A stretch of 64,000 nt of DNA from an uncultured Clostridia bacterium. GTDB taxonomy: Bacteria > Bacillota > Clostridia > Tissierellales > Peptoniphilaceae. Where the stretch lies: positions 98,411 through 162,410 of the forward strand of contig CAMYBS010000002.1 in the NCBI GenBank assembly GCA_947254025.1, read 5' to 3'. The notes beneath the pieces were generated by a model. It was given only the letters and a program-made list of their open reading frames with translations, did no database searches and was not told the DNA's origin. Every line of letters begins with the position of its first letter. Positions within the stretch are counted from its first letter, which is position 1. The translations under genes were made by a program, and so were the position numbers. Of this stretch, positions 44,635 through 56,601 are shown piece by piece.

Positions 44635-44817
44635 TTAAAACTTTTGATGTTTTTTCCTTCTTGCTGCTTCAGATTTTAGTTTACGTCTTACGCTTGGTTT
44701 TTCATAGTGTTCTCTTTTTCTAACTTCTCCTAAGACGCCTGATCTTGCGCATGATCTTTTGAATCTCTTAAGTGCATTATCAAGTGATTCGTCTTCTCTA
44801 ACTCTTATTTCTGTCAT
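44635..44817 (-). CDS. rpsU: 30S ribosomal protein S21
   Basis: A 60-residue basic protein of the small subunit that aids initiation. [25 protein letters not shown] matches the family, followed by the KREHYEKPS block and a Lys/Arg-rich end. It has its own strong promoter and the ribosome binding site GGGGAGGG. Confidence 0.97.
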   Translation of the reverse strand: MTEIRVREDESLDNALKRFKRSCARSGVLGEVRKREHYEKPSVRRKLKSEAARRKKHQKF

Positions 44818-44870
44818 AGTATCCCTCCCCTCATAAAACAGTTACTATCATTTATGACTAAGTTACAAAT

Positions 44871-44899
44871 ATTATACAACAAAATTAAAGCTTTTTCAA
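44871..44899 (-). promoter_or_regulatory. Promoter of rpsU-yqeY
   Basis: TTGAAA (44894-44899), 17-bp spacer, TATAAT (44871-44876) on the minus strand, 54 bp before the rpsU start. Confidence 0.85.
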
Positions 44900-44934
44900 G
44901 GTTTTTTTAATCTTTTTTGCTAATTTTCTTGTTT

Positions 44935-45273
44935 TTAACCTGCTGGCCAATTAAGCTTTCTGCCGCCAATTAAATGCATGTGTAAATGTTTTACGCTTTG
45001 TTGACCGTCTTCACCTGTATTGATGACTAGTCTGTAGCCATTGTCAAGGCCCATAGTCTTAGCTATATCCTTAACTTTTAGCATCATGTGAGAAATTACT
45101 TCTTCATCGCCTTCTTTTAAATCATCAAGGGATGAGATATGCTTTTTGGGTATCATAAGCACATGAACTGGGCATGTTGGGTTGATATCTTTAAAGCAAA
45201 GCATCATGTCGTCTTCGTAAATTTTTTCAGAAGGAATGCTTCCTTCTATGATCTTACAAAATAAACAATCCAT
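44935..45273 (-). CDS. HIT family nucleotide-binding hydrolase (HinT-like)
   Basis: A small purine nucleotide phosphoramidase or related hydrolase. CLFCKIIEGSIPSEKIYEDD at the start and the histidine triad QSVKHLHMHLIGGRKLNWPAG at the end (split as SVKHLHMHLIGG) fit the HinT branch. The length of 112 residues is normal. It is the last gene of the dnaJ-prmA-rsmE-mtaB-HIT run. Confidence 0.95.
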   Translation of the reverse strand: MDCLFCKIIEGSIPSEKIYEDDMMLCFKDINPTCPVHVLMIPKKHISSLDDLKEGDEEVISHMMLKVKDIAKTMGLDNGYRLVINTGEDGQQSVKHLHMHLIGGRKLNWPAG

Positions 45274-45277
45274 AAAA

Positions 45278-46561
45278 TCAAATCCTTTCTACTAATATTC
45301 CGTCTCTAAATTTTTCTACTGCCTTTACTTTCATTATTTGGTTATGAAGATTTTCATCTGTCTTAAGATAAGCTCTGATGTAATTTGATGTGTAGCCTTC
45401 AAAGTATTCATCTTTTTTCTCTTCAAACAAAACTTCAAATTCATTCCCAATAAATTTATTTATAAATATATGTCTCGAGGCTTCTTGATACTCTTCTAAA
45501 ATTTCTGCTCTGTCTTTTTTTACGCTCTCAGCAATTTGTCCTTTCATATCGTAAGCTTTTGTGCCTTTACGCCTTGAATATCTAAAAACATGAACCTTTA
45601 AGAAATTTACTTTTTTCACTATGTCAATGGACTCTTTAAAATCTTCATCATCTTCCTGTGGGAAACCAACGATAATGTCTGTAGTTATGGCAGAGTCCGG
45701 CATTGCCTTATATATCTTACTTGTATTTTCAATATAATCTTCTCTCGTGTATTTTCTGTTCATTAGCTTAAGCACTTTATTTGAGCCGCTTTGTAAGGAT
45801 AAATGGAACTGGTGCTGCAAATGCTTTAGTTTGGCTAATCTTTCTACTGTTTCATCTTTTAATAATTTTGGCTGAATCGAACCAAGTCTCACTCTTTCAA
45901 CGCCTGGCACTTCATCTATCATTTCTAATAATTTTATTAGGTCGATGTCATTATCTTCATAATCAGTTATCTGTATGCCTGTGATAACAAATTCTTTGTA
46001 GCCATCTTTAGCAAGCGTTTCTATCTCTTTAATGATGCTATCTGCCTTTCTCGAGCGCACTCTTCCTCTTGCGTATGGAATTATGCAGTATGAGCAAAAA
46101 TTATTACATCCATCTTCTATTTTAATAAAAGCTCTAGTGCTATCGAAATTTTTATCAAAAAGAAGCTCTTCATAATTTTTGTCAATATTATCCTCAACAT
46201 AATTTTTCTTTTCGCCAAGGTTTAAATATTCTTCTAAGTAGTCAGCTATCTTGTTTCTGCCTTGTGTGCCGACTATAATGTCCGCTATATCCATCTCTTC
46301 TATCTCTTTAGAATTAATCTGACTATAGCAGCCACAAATAATTATTATAGCATCTGGATTTTTCTTCTTGACTTTAGATATCATCTGCCTTGACTTCGAA
46401 TCCGACTTATTTGTTACAGTACAAGTATTTATCACATAGACATCGATATCGTCAAAATCTTCCTTGACCTCATAGCCTCTTTGCTCGAAAGAATTTTTTA
46501 TCGCTTGAGCTTCATATAAATTTACTTTGCAGCCCAAATTTTGTACATAAACCTTCATCAT
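45278..46561 (-). CDS. mtaB: tRNA t6A37 methylthiotransferase MtaB
   Basis: A radical-SAM enzyme that converts t6A to ms2t6A at tRNA position 37. The MTTase domain starts YVQNLGCKVNLYEAQ, with further cluster cysteines in INTCTVT and CGCYSQ. The radical-SAM motif is DGCNNFCSYCIIPYARGRVRSR near 150. A TRAM-like domain ends the 427 residues. LGCKVNxxE marks MtaB rather than RimO or MiaB. It overlaps rsmE by 4 nt. Confidence 0.94.
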   Translation of the reverse strand: MMKVYVQNLGCKVNLYEAQAIKNSFEQRGYEVKEDFDDIDVYVINTCTVTNKSDSKSRQMISKVKKKNPDAIIIICGCYSQINSKEIEEMDIADIIVGTQGRNKIADYLEEYLNLGEKKNYVEDNIDKNYEELLFDKNFDSTRAFIKIEDGCNNFCSYCIIPYARGRVRSRKADSIIKEIETLAKDGYKEFVITGIQITDYEDNDIDLIKLLEMIDEVPGVERVRLGSIQPKLLKDETVERLAKLKHLQHQFHLSLQSGSNKVLKLMNRKYTREDYIENTSKIYKAMPDSAITTDIIVGFPQEDDEDFKESIDIVKKVNFLKVHVFRYSRRKGTKAYDMKGQIAESVKKDRAEILEEYQEASRHIFINKFIGNEFEVLFEEKKDEYFEGYTSNYIRAYLKTDENLHNQIMKVKAVEKFRDGILVERI

Positions 46562-47286
46562 AAAAGACCACTTCCATTAAATTCGTAGTAAAGCATAGTA
46601 AGCAGCGCAATTGGCGCTGTTTCTGCTCTAAGTATTCTCTTTCCCAGGCTAATGGATTTGTAGCCAAATTTCTTAAGCTCATCTATTTCACCTATATCGA
46701 AGCCGCCCTCAGGTCCTACGACGATGGCGATATTCTTTTTGTCTTTGATATCATAATTTTTTATACTATTATCAAGTTCATCTTCATAAGCAATTAAAAC
46801 TAGATCAAAGTCATCTAAAATTTCTTTTGCTTCGCTAAGCTTCATCGCATCAGATACAGCTGGTATAAACTCGCGCTTTGACTGCATCGCCGCTGCCTTT
46901 GCAATATTTTTATATCTTTCCAGTTTTTTATCTTTTATATCTTTTTTCTTTACAATTGACCTCTTAGTCTCTATAGGAACTATGCTATAAACACCCATTT
47001 CTATAGCTTTTTGTATGATAAAGTCCATCTTATCAGACTTTACTAGACTTTGGAATAAGCTTATTTTTAGCTCAGACTCATATTTTTCTTTTATTTCAGA
47101 AATTATCTTAAGACTCAGTTCATTCTTTGAATATGAGTTAAGAACAGCGATATAACCAGCGCCATCAATATAAACTTCTACTTCTTCGTCATCTTTTATT
47201 CTCAAGACGTCTTTAAAGTGCTTTATATCTTCCTTTGCTAAATATAAAAGATTTTCAGCTCTTTTTTCTGCAAAAAATCTATGCAT
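46558..47286 (-). CDS. rsmE: 16S rRNA m3U1498 methyltransferase RsmE
   Basis: A SPOUT-class methyltransferase acting on U1498 of 16S rRNA. The N-terminal PUA-like domain has the HFKDVLRIKDDEEVEVY block. The knotted C-terminal domain has KSDKMDFIIQKAIEMGV, VVGPEGGFDIGEIDEL and SLGKRILRAETAPI. The length of 242 residues is usual. It overlaps prmA by 8 nt. Confidence 0.95.
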   Translation of the reverse strand: MHRFFAEKRAENLLYLAKEDIKHFKDVLRIKDDEEVEVYIDGAGYIAVLNSYSKNELSLKIISEIKEKYESELKISLFQSLVKSDKMDFIIQKAIEMGVYSIVPIETKRSIVKKKDIKDKKLERYKNIAKAAAMQSKREFIPAVSDAMKLSEAKEILDDFDLVLIAYEDELDNSIKNYDIKDKKNIAIVVGPEGGFDIGEIDELKKFGYKSISLGKRILRAETAPIALLTMLYYEFNGSGLL

Positions 47287-48190
47287 GTTTAGCTACAATT
47301 GAAGTCCATTCGTTTAGGTCTTCGACATTTAATATTTCAAAGCCATTGGCTTCAAGTGAATCGATAACCATGGCGGACTTAACTTTTAAAATTCCTGAAG
47401 AAATGAAAATTCCGTTCTTGTTCAAAAATTTGTGTAAATCACCGGTCATTGTAACTATAACTTCTGCAAGTATATTTGAAACGACTATATCATACTTGTC
47501 TTTAACCTTTGAAAGAAGGTCTCCGACTATGAATTCAGCGTTTTTAACTTCATTTAATTTTTTATTTTCATTGGCGATGTATACGCTCATCGGATCTATA
47601 TCAACGCCTAAAACTTCGCTAGCGCCTAGCTTTGACGCTGCAATCGATAGTATGCCGCTACCTGTACCTATGTCTAGAACTTTCATTCCTGGCTTCATGT
47701 GCTCTTCAAGCTTCTTTATGCAAAGTGATGTTGTCTCATGTGATCCAGTTCCAAAGGCCATGCCAGGCTCTAGCTTTATGATTTCTTCTCCATCTTTCTT
47801 TTCATACTCTTCCCAAGTTGGCACTATGACTATAGTTTTGTTTGGTTTTAAAATCTTGAAAAATTTCTTCCAATTATTCTTCCAATCGCTATCGTCAATT
47901 ATTTCCTTAGAAAATTCTCCGCCAATTTCTTCAATGTAAGCCTTAATTTTGGCTTCTCTCTCATCATTGTCAGAAATATCGTCTAGGTATATGGTAAATC
48001 TAATAAAACCTTTTTCTAATTTTATAAGGTCATCATCGTATAGGTCCCAAGCATTTTGTCTTTCTTGGAAAATCTTTAAATCTTCTGGATCTTCTATCGC
48101 CATATTATCAATGCCTAAATCAGATAAGAAAATTTCGACCCTTTCTTCATTTTCTTTTTTAAATTTTAATTTAATTTCTCTAAAATTCAT
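47279..48190 (-). CDS. prmA: Ribosomal protein L11 methyltransferase
   Basis: An AdoMet-dependent enzyme that trimethylates L11. The N-terminal substrate-recognition domain (about 1-110) has several acidic stretches. The catalytic domain has LEPGMAFGTGSHETTSLCI near 140, the SAM motif VLDIGTGSGILSIAASKLGA near 172 and DIVVSNILAEVI. The length of 303 residues is normal. It lies 8 bp after dnaJ. Confidence 0.94.
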   Translation of the reverse strand: MNFREIKLKFKKENEERVEIFLSDLGIDNMAIEDPEDLKIFQERQNAWDLYDDDLIKLEKGFIRFTIYLDDISDNDEREAKIKAYIEEIGGEFSKEIIDDSDWKNNWKKFFKILKPNKTIVIVPTWEEYEKKDGEEIIKLEPGMAFGTGSHETTSLCIKKLEEHMKPGMKVLDIGTGSGILSIAASKLGASEVLGVDIDPMSVYIANENKKLNEVKNAEFIVGDLLSKVKDKYDIVVSNILAEVIVTMTGDLHKFLNKNGIFISSGILKVKSAMVIDSLEANGFEILNVEDLNEWTSIVAKHA

Positions 48191-48198
48191 ATTAACTC

Positions 48199-49323
48199 CT
48201 AAAATTTTTCTTTTATTTTTTCAAAAATATTTTTCTTCTTTGGTTCGTAATCAAAATTCATGTCTTTAAAGTGCTTTATTAATGACTCTTTTTGCTCGTC
48301 ATTCAAATTCTTTGGCACATCAACCTTGACTACAACGTATAAATCGCATCTATAATTCTTGTGTAGTGGATATAGTCCCTTGCCTGCAATTTTAAACTTC
48401 GTATGACTCTGAGTTCCCTCAGGTATAGTTAATTTAACCTTGCCATCAAGCGTATCAACTTCAATCTGATCACCTAAAACCGCTTGTAAATAATTTATGC
48501 TAACGCTTGTGTATAAATCATCGCCGCTTCTTTTGAATTTATTATTCTCCCTAATGTCTACGTAAACGTTTAAATCACCGTTTGGTCCGCCATTCTTACC
48601 AACGCTTCCTTCGCCTCTTATGCTGATGACGCTATCTTCACGAACGCCCTTTGGCACCTTAACAAGAATTTTTTTCTTTTTCTTCTCAGTTCCATTGCCA
48701 TGGCAATGTGGGCATTCTTCAGTAATTATCTCGCCTGCGCCGTGACAGTCAGGGCAAACTTCAGTTTGAACGAATACGCCAAAAGCTGTTCTTCTCTCTT
48801 TTCTAACGCTTCCTCTGCCAGAACAAGTCTTGCAAGTCTTTTTGCTATCCTTATCTTTTGCTCCGCTTCCGTGGCAATGCGAGCACTCTTCGACTCTCTC
48901 TATCTCAATCTCTCTTTGAGTTCCATTTAAAACATCTTCTAGGTCTATGGTAAGGTTATATCTTACGTCCTCGCCATACATTGGACGTTTGCTTTGCGCA
49001 GCACCTGATGAAAAGCCGCCAAAACCGCCTCCAAAAATATCAAAGATATCACTAAATATATCCTCAGAAAAACCGCCGTATCCCGCAGCTCCTGTGCCGC
49101 CATTTTGAAACATCGATTCGCCGTATGTATCATATTGCTTTCTCTTCTCAGCGTTGCCTAAAACTTCATAAGCGGCAGATATCTCCTTAAATCTTGCTTC
49201 AGCCTCTGCATCTCCTGGATTTAGGTCTGGATGATATTTTTTAGCAAGCTTCCTATATTGAGTTTTTATCTCAGCTTCAGTCGCAGTTGATTCTATCTCT
49301 AAAACTTCGTATAAATCTTTCAA
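48199..49323 (-). CDS. dnaJ: Chaperone DnaJ
   Basis: A type I J-protein that loads clients on DnaK. It has the J domain with YHPDLNPGD (HPD), a Gly/Phe-rich stretch (about 70-110), four zinc-binding CxxCxGxG repeats (CSHCHGSG, CKTCSGRG, CPDCHGAG, CPHCHGNG, about 145-215), and two C-terminal client domains. The length of 374 residues is normal. The start is TTG (no ATG is available), after AAAGGGTG. Unlike many relatives it has its own promoter after the dnaK terminator, and no CIRCE is present there. Confidence 0.96.
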   Translation of the reverse strand: MKDLYEVLEIESTATEAEIKTQYRKLAKKYHPDLNPGDAEAEARFKEISAAYEVLGNAEKRKQYDTYGESMFQNGGTGAAGYGGFSEDIFSDIFDIFGGGFGGFSSGAAQSKRPMYGEDVRYNLTIDLEDVLNGTQREIEIERVEECSHCHGSGAKDKDSKKTCKTCSGRGSVRKERRTAFGVFVQTEVCPDCHGAGEIITEECPHCHGNGTEKKKKKILVKVPKGVREDSVISIRGEGSVGKNGGPNGDLNVYVDIRENNKFKRSGDDLYTSVSINYLQAVLGDQIEVDTLDGKVKLTIPEGTQSHTKFKIAGKGLYPLHKNYRCDLYVVVKVDVPKNLNDEQKESLIKHFKDMNFDYEPKKKNIFEKIKEKF

Positions 49324-49369
49324 AACTTACACCCTTTCTAAAATGTAAAATATTTTTCATATACATTAT

Positions 49370-49378
49370 ATTATACCA
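49370..49378 (-). promoter_or_regulatory. Extended -10 of the dnaJ promoter
   Basis: TGGTATAAT on the minus strand about 47 bp before the dnaJ start. The -35 is weak (TTTTAT at 17 bp). A run of AT-rich leader follows. No CIRCE copy is visible here. Confidence 0.6.
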
Positions 49379-49425
49379 AAAATGTGAGAAAAATAAAAGC
49401 CTAATGAAATTCTTTTATTTTATGT

Positions 49426-49461
49426 AAAAAAAGAAGAATGAAGCTTTTCTCCATTCTTCTT
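49426..49461 (-). terminator. Terminator of hrcA-grpE-dnaK
   Basis: On the minus strand AAGAAGAATG and CATTCTTCTT form a 10-bp perfect stem with an 11-nt loop, followed by TTTTTAC. It starts 18 bp after the dnaK stop and separates dnaK from dnaJ. Confidence 0.92.
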
Positions 49462-49479
49462 AATCAAAATCTAATAAAT

Positions 49480-51872
<2,393 letters not shown>

Positions 51873-51882
51873 CTAATCCCTC

Positions 51883-52893
51883 CTAAAATAAATCATCCAT
51901 ATAAAAATCATCAAATATAGAAAGAACTTTTTTGTAATCAATTCTCATTGGTGCGATTAAACCAAAAGTAACTTCATTATCCAAGATGTTTACATTCTTA
52001 AGAACTAAGGCAATATTATCAAATATGTCGATATCGTTCTCATTACCTATCTTAATAACAAGATCTTTATCCAAATTTTCGCTCTCAAGTAGATTTAGTA
52101 GACCCTTTTTGTCTTCGAGAAGCTCGATTAATTCTTTTGCCTTATCAAAATTTGAATACTCTGGATAATTTAAAATCTTATTTATTCCTTCTAGGAATAT
52201 GCTATTCGCATTATTCTTTTCGTCTTTTTGTGAAAACTTTTCTAAAACGCTATCTAAAATGCTTCTGTATTTAAGAAGGCTGTCCTTTTCATATTTAAGT
52301 GTGTTGAAATCAACCGAATTTATGGACTTGCCTGCTAAATTCTTATTTAAAATCTCTTTAAAATAATTAAGTTCTTCTTCATTTATATCTTCATTAAGCG
52401 TTATCAATTTCTTGTCAATGGCAAAGTCTTCATATACAAAGATGGCAAGAATTTTATTTTCATCAACTTTTAAAAGCTCCAAGCTCTTTAACTTTGTCTC
52501 GCCACTCTTCCTTATATAAGCAAGTGATGTAAAATCAGTTAAGCTTGACAAAACTTTTGACATCTTTCCTATCATACTATCTAAGTTCTTCGACTTGTCT
52601 TTTATATCATCTAAGAAAAATTTCTTTTCTGAAGATGATAATTTTTCGAAGTCTTTTTGAAGTACCATGTCAACATACAAGCGATATGCCTTTTGCGATG
52701 GCACTCTTCCGCTAGAAAGATGAGTTTTAATTAAGTAGCCCGCTTCTTCAAGGTCTTGCATCTCGTTTCTAATAGTTGCTGAGCTAAGACCAATGGAGTC
52801 ATCTTTGGCAACAAGTCTTGAGCCAACCGGTTCACCAGTTTCATTGTATGAGCTTATTATAGCTTTTAAAATCTTTAATTTTCTCTCATCCAA
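51883..52893 (-). CDS. hrcA: Heat-inducible transcription repressor HrcA
   Basis: Represses the heat-shock operon by binding CIRCE. The N-terminal winged helix has LDERKLKILKAIISSYNETGEPVGSR and LSSATIRNEMQDLEEAGYL; the rest is the GAF-like ligand domain. TTG 52893 is proposed as start because AAGGTGA lies 5-6 nt before it and the family usually begins at that Leu. ATG 52908 has no ribosome binding site, and a GTG at 52923 lies inside CIRCE. The protein has 336 residues by this start. It is first in hrcA-grpE-dnaK and represses itself. Confidence 0.93.
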   Translation of the reverse strand: MDERKLKILKAIISSYNETGEPVGSRLVAKDDSIGLSSATIRNEMQDLEEAGYLIKTHLSSGRVPSQKAYRLYVDMVLQKDFEKLSSSEKKFFLDDIKDKSKNLDSMIGKMSKVLSSLTDFTSLAYIRKSGETKLKSLELLKVDENKILAIFVYEDFAIDKKLITLNEDINEEELNYFKEILNKNLAGKSINSVDFNTLKYEKDSLLKYRSILDSVLEKFSQKDEKNNANSIFLEGINKILNYPEYSNFDKAKELIELLEDKKGLLNLLESENLDKDLVIKIGNENDIDIFDNIALVLKNVNILDNEVTFGLIAPMRIDYKKVLSIFDDFYMDDLF

Positions 52894-52916
52894 TTGATCA
52901 CCTTCCATCGTTTTTG

Positions 52917-52943
52917 TTAGCACTCTTACTCGGTGAGTGCTAA
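52917..52943 (-). promoter_or_regulatory. CIRCE operator of the heat-shock operon
   Basis: A perfect CIRCE element, TTAGCACTC-N9-GAGTGCTAA. It sits just downstream of the -10, around the expected transcription start, so bound HrcA would block initiation. Only one copy occurs in the window. Confidence 0.97.
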
Positions 52944-52953
52944 CTCTATTTCT

Positions 52954-52981
52954 ATTATACCCAAAATAATAAAAAAATCAA
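52954..52981 (-). promoter_or_regulatory. Promoter of hrcA-grpE-dnaK
   Basis: TTGATT (52976-52981), 16-bp spacer, TATAAT (52954-52959) on the minus strand, 11 bp upstream of CIRCE. Confidence 0.83.
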
Positions 52982-53041
52982 GCTTTTTTCAAAAATATTT
53001 AAATATTTTTAAAATTTTTGCAAAATTTTTCTTAAAAGCAT

Positions 53042-53067
53042 AAAAAAAGACGATAAAATCGCCTTTT
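53042..53067 (-). terminator. Terminator of the lepB-lepA-hemW-HD operon
   Basis: On the minus strand AAGGCGAT and ATCGTCTT pair (one G-T) around a TTT loop, followed by TTTTTTT. It lies 11 bp after the HD gene stop. Confidence 0.87.
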
Positions 53068-53077
53068 CTACAGATAT

Positions 53078-53653
53078 TTATTTTTTATAGCTAAGCTCAT
53101 CATTTATTTCAGATAAAAATTCTTTCATAAAGCTATCTCTTTTTTGGGCGAGCCTTTTTGCTTCGTCAGTGTTCATCATGTCTTTTAATAATAATAGCTT
53201 TTCATCGAAGTGCTTTAACGAGCCCTCAATGCCACGGCCGTTCTTGCCGCTATACATAAAGGTTCTCGCTATGCCTATAGCTCCTATCGCGTCAAGCCTA
53301 TCGGCATCTTGAACTATAGATGCTTCAAGTGTCTTTGGCTTAGTGCCTTTATTTTTTGTAAATGAAACTGAATTGATAATTTTAATAATATCCTCAATTG
53401 CTTCACTATCAAAATCATTTTCAACTAAAAATTTTCTAGCGTTTTCATTATTTTTATTATTAAATAACTTATGATCGTCGACGTCATGAAGCAAAGCACC
53501 AAGATCTACATATAGCTCATTGCATTCATAAGCTTTTCTTATCAAAGATGCATTATTATAAACTCTTAGGCTGTGATCTGCACCGTGGCCGTCCGAGTTA
53601 CCATTAAAAATATTTTCTAGGTACTCAATCGCTTTTTTAATTATATCAATCAT
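53078..53653 (-). CDS. HD domain phosphohydrolase
   Basis: A 191-residue metal-dependent hydrolase with the HD signature: DHSLRVYNNA near residue 26, ALLHDVDDHK near 52, and QDADRLDAIGAIGIARTF near 116. The pattern is of the YedJ-like group of HD proteins, where QDADRLD is typical. The substrate is unknown, possibly a nucleotide. It is last in the lepB-lepA-hemW operon, 9 bp after hemW. Confidence 0.85.
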   Translation of the reverse strand: MIDIIKKAIEYLENIFNGNSDGHGADHSLRVYNNASLIRKAYECNELYVDLGALLHDVDDHKLFNNKNNENARKFLVENDFDSEAIEDIIKIINSVSFTKNKGTKPKTLEASIVQDADRLDAIGAIGIARTFMYSGKNGRGIEGSLKHFDEKLLLLKDMMNTDEAKRLAQKRDSFMKEFLSEINDELSYKK

Positions 53654-53662
53654 AGCCTCTCC

Positions 53663-54787
53663 TTATACAAAAAGTATTTCTACTTGGTTCGCAAGGTCCC
53701 TGCCAATCTCTGTGTAAAAATATCTTCCGCCATCTTTTTTTAATAGTTTTTCATCTGTCACTTTTTTTAATTCTTCCTTATATATATCTTCAAAATCTAT
53801 ATCGTATTTTTTATTGATCTCATTTATAATTATGCCTTCGTTTGTCCTTAATTTAAAAATTATATACTCAGTAATTTTATCTTCTATTGACAAAATTTCT
53901 TCGTCGTGATAAATATTTTTCTTCACATCGTCAAAGTACTCGTTAAAAGTGCTCGCATTAAAAAATCTTTTATTCTCTATAAGTGAGTGCGCCGCCATGC
54001 CAAGGCCTAGATACTCATCCATGGACCAGTACTTGTAATTATGCCTTGAGTAGCAGCCGTCCTTGGCAAAGTTCGAAATTTCATATTGCTTGTAGCCAAG
54101 GCTTTCCAAGTGCTCAGTCGCCTTTCTATATATGAGCCTATCTGTCACTTGATCGTTCACCCTATAGACGCCTCTGTCGACCAAAGCACTAAGTTTAGTC
54201 CCTTCCTCAAGTATAAGTGAATAAAGCGATACGTGCGAGGCGCCTAGTTCCTTTGCTATGTCAATGGAATCGATTACATCTGATAAAGTTTCTGTTGGCA
54301 GTGAAAAAATAAAATCAAGACTAAGATTGTCAAAATATTTTTTTGCTAATTTAATTTTTTCTCTCGCTTCTTCACCTGTATGAAGCCTACCAATAATTCT
54401 AAGAAGCCTATCGTTAAAGCTTTGCACGCCTATAGAAATTCTATTTATTCCTAAATTTTTATAAGCTATTAATTTTTCTTCGCTTATTGAGTTTGGATTT
54501 GTTTCTATGGTAAATTCATAATTTTCATCTAAGTTTATAGCCTCATTTAAACCATTCACAAGACGAGTAATTTCATCTATGCTTAATAAAGATGGCGTGC
54601 CTCCACCTATAAATATAGTATCGACAGTATAATTTTTTAATAGCTCTTTATTATTTTTTATCTCTAATAATAAATTTTCTACATAATCCTTCATTCTGTC
54701 TTGATTAAAAATAGAAGATGTAAAATCGCAATATTTACATCTTCTTTCACAGAAAGGAATATGTATATATATTCCTAATTTATTCAT
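53663..54787 (-). CDS. hemW: Radical SAM haem chaperone HemW (coproporphyrinogen oxidase-like)
   Basis: A radical-SAM family protein once annotated as oxygen-independent coproporphyrinogen oxidase; the HemW branch inserts haem into proteins. It has YIHIPFCERRCKYCDF at the start (CX3CX2C), GGGTPSLL near 62, RISIGVQSFND, and a C-terminal HemN-like domain. The length of 374 residues fits HemW rather than HemN (about 450). The extra N-terminal Cys of HemN is lacking. It overlaps lepA by 1 nt. The lepA-hemW pair is common in Firmicutes. Confidence 0.92.
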   Translation of the reverse strand: MNKLGIYIHIPFCERRCKYCDFTSSIFNQDRMKDYVENLLLEIKNNKELLKNYTVDTIFIGGGTPSLLSIDEITRLVNGLNEAINLDENYEFTIETNPNSISEEKLIAYKNLGINRISIGVQSFNDRLLRIIGRLHTGEEAREKIKLAKKYFDNLSLDFIFSLPTETLSDVIDSIDIAKELGASHVSLYSLILEEGTKLSALVDRGVYRVNDQVTDRLIYRKATEHLESLGYKQYEISNFAKDGCYSRHNYKYWSMDEYLGLGMAAHSLIENKRFFNASTFNEYFDDVKKNIYHDEEILSIEDKITEYIIFKLRTNEGIIINEINKKYDIDFEDIYKEELKKVTDEKLLKKDGGRYFYTEIGRDLANQVEILFV

Positions 54788-56592
54788 TATTTCTTTTCCT
54801 TGTACTTCAATACTGATAGGAAAGCCTCTTGAGGTAGTTCTACTGAGCCAATTTGGCGCATCCTCTTCTTACCTTCTTTTTGCTTTTCAAGTAATTTTTT
54901 CTTTCTTGAAATATCGCCGCCGTAGCACTTCGCAAGAACGTCTTTTCTAAGCGCTTTGATAGTTTCTCTCGCTATAATCTTTGAGCCGATAGCCGCTTGT
55001 AAAGGTATTTGGAATTGATGTCTTGGTATAACATCCTTTAGTCCCTCAACAATTGATCTACTTCTTTCATAAGCGTTTGACTCGTGAAGTATCAAGCTGA
55101 ACGCGTCGATAAGGTCTCCATTAATAAGTATGTCAACCTTAACAAGCTCACTTCTTTGATAGCCTGAGATTTCGTAGTCAAGCGATGCATAGCCCTTTGT
55201 ATTTGATTTAAGTGCATCGAAGAAATCATATATAACCTCGTTTAGTGGCATTTTATAGTGAAGTGTAACCCTTGTTTGATCAAGGTATTCCATATTTATA
55301 AATTCGCCACGTCTATTTTGACAAATATCCATGATGGCACCGACATATTCCTTTGGAGTCATGATCTCAGCGTTAACAACTGGCTCTTCCATGTAATCAA
55401 TTTCACTTGGATCAGGAAGATTGGATGGGTTTTGTATAAATATCGTTGAACCATCTTTTTTATGAACTTCATAAATAACTGATGGTGCAGTTGTGATTAT
55501 ATTTAGATTAAATTCTCTTTCAAGTCTTTCAGTAATTATCTCCATGTGAAGTAGTCCTAAGAAGCCGCATCTAAATCCAAAGCCTAAAGCAACTGAATTT
55601 TCTGCTTCAAAAACAAGTGATGCATCATTAACTTGAAGTTTTTCAAGAGCCTCTCTAACACTGTTAAAATCTTCGCCCTCTGCTGGATATATACCGCAGT
55701 AAACCATTGGTACAACTTTTTTGTATCCGCTAAGTGGCTCAGCTGTTGGATTGTCAAGATAAGTGATAGTATCACCAACTCTTGCGTCCTTCACATTTTT
55801 AATCTGCGCAGTAAAATAACCTACTTCGCCTGCTTCAAGAGTTTCTTTCTTTAATAAAGATGTGTTATTTACGCCAACTTCATCAACTTCAAATACAGAG
55901 CCTGTCTGCATCATCTTAATCTTGGTACCTTTTTTAATAACGCCATCGAAAACTCTGATGTAGCAAATAACACCTCTGTAGGCATCGTATATCGAGTCAA
56001 AGATAAGTGCCTTAAGTGGCTTATTTTTGTCTCCACTTGGTGGTGGTACATTCTTAACTATATCTTCAAGTACGTCTTCTATGTTAAGACCGCTCTTTGC
56101 GCTAATTAGAGGCGCTTCACTAGTGTCAAGGCCTATGATGTCTTCAATCTCTTCCTTAACTTCATCTGGTCTCGCGCTTGGTAAATCCATCTTATTAATA
56201 ACAGGAAGTATCTCCAAATCTTGGTCTATAGCTAAGTACACGTTTGATAACGTTTGTGCTTCAACGCCTTGAGTTGCGTCAACAACAAGTACTGCGCCTT
56301 CACACGCCTTAAGCGATCTACTCACTTCGTAGTTAAAATCGACATGACCAGGAGTGTCTATCAAGTTAAAAATATAGTCCTGTCCATCTTTCGCCTTATA
56401 AATCAAGCGTATCGCCTTTAATTTAATTGTTATTCCTCTTTCTCTTTCAAGATCCATGCTATCCAAAACTTGTGATTGCATCTCTCTTTGAGTAAGTAAT
56501 CCAGTCTTTTCAATGATTCTATCAGCCAAAGTAGATTTACCGTGGTCGATGTGCGCTATGATTGAAAAGTTACGAATATATTTTTGATCCAT
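54787..56592 (-). CDS. lepA: Elongation factor 4 (LepA)
   Basis: A ribosome-binding GTPase able to back-translocate, and linked to 30S biogenesis. The G domain has [14 protein letters not shown] (G1), DTPGHVDF (G3) and NKMDLPSA (G4). The EF-G-like domains and the unique LepA C-terminal domain with [23 protein letters not shown] follow. The length of 601 residues is normal. It follows lepB by 9 bp. Confidence 0.98.
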   Translation of the reverse strand: MDQKYIRNFSIIAHIDHGKSTLADRIIEKTGLLTQREMQSQVLDSMDLERERGITIKLKAIRLIYKAKDGQDYIFNLIDTPGHVDFNYEVSRSLKACEGAVLVVDATQGVEAQTLSNVYLAIDQDLEILPVINKMDLPSARPDEVKEEIEDIIGLDTSEAPLISAKSGLNIEDVLEDIVKNVPPPSGDKNKPLKALIFDSIYDAYRGVICYIRVFDGVIKKGTKIKMMQTGSVFEVDEVGVNNTSLLKKETLEAGEVGYFTAQIKNVKDARVGDTITYLDNPTAEPLSGYKKVVPMVYCGIYPAEGEDFNSVREALEKLQVNDASLVFEAENSVALGFGFRCGFLGLLHMEIITERLEREFNLNIITTAPSVIYEVHKKDGSTIFIQNPSNLPDPSEIDYMEEPVVNAEIMTPKEYVGAIMDICQNRRGEFINMEYLDQTRVTLHYKMPLNEVIYDFFDALKSNTKGYASLDYEISGYQRSELVKVDILINGDLIDAFSLILHESNAYERSRSIVEGLKDVIPRHQFQIPLQAAIGSKIIARETIKALRKDVLAKCYGGDISRKKKLLEKQKEGKKRMRQIGSVELPQEAFLSVLKYKEKK

Positions 56593-56601
56593 CTTATCAT
56601 C

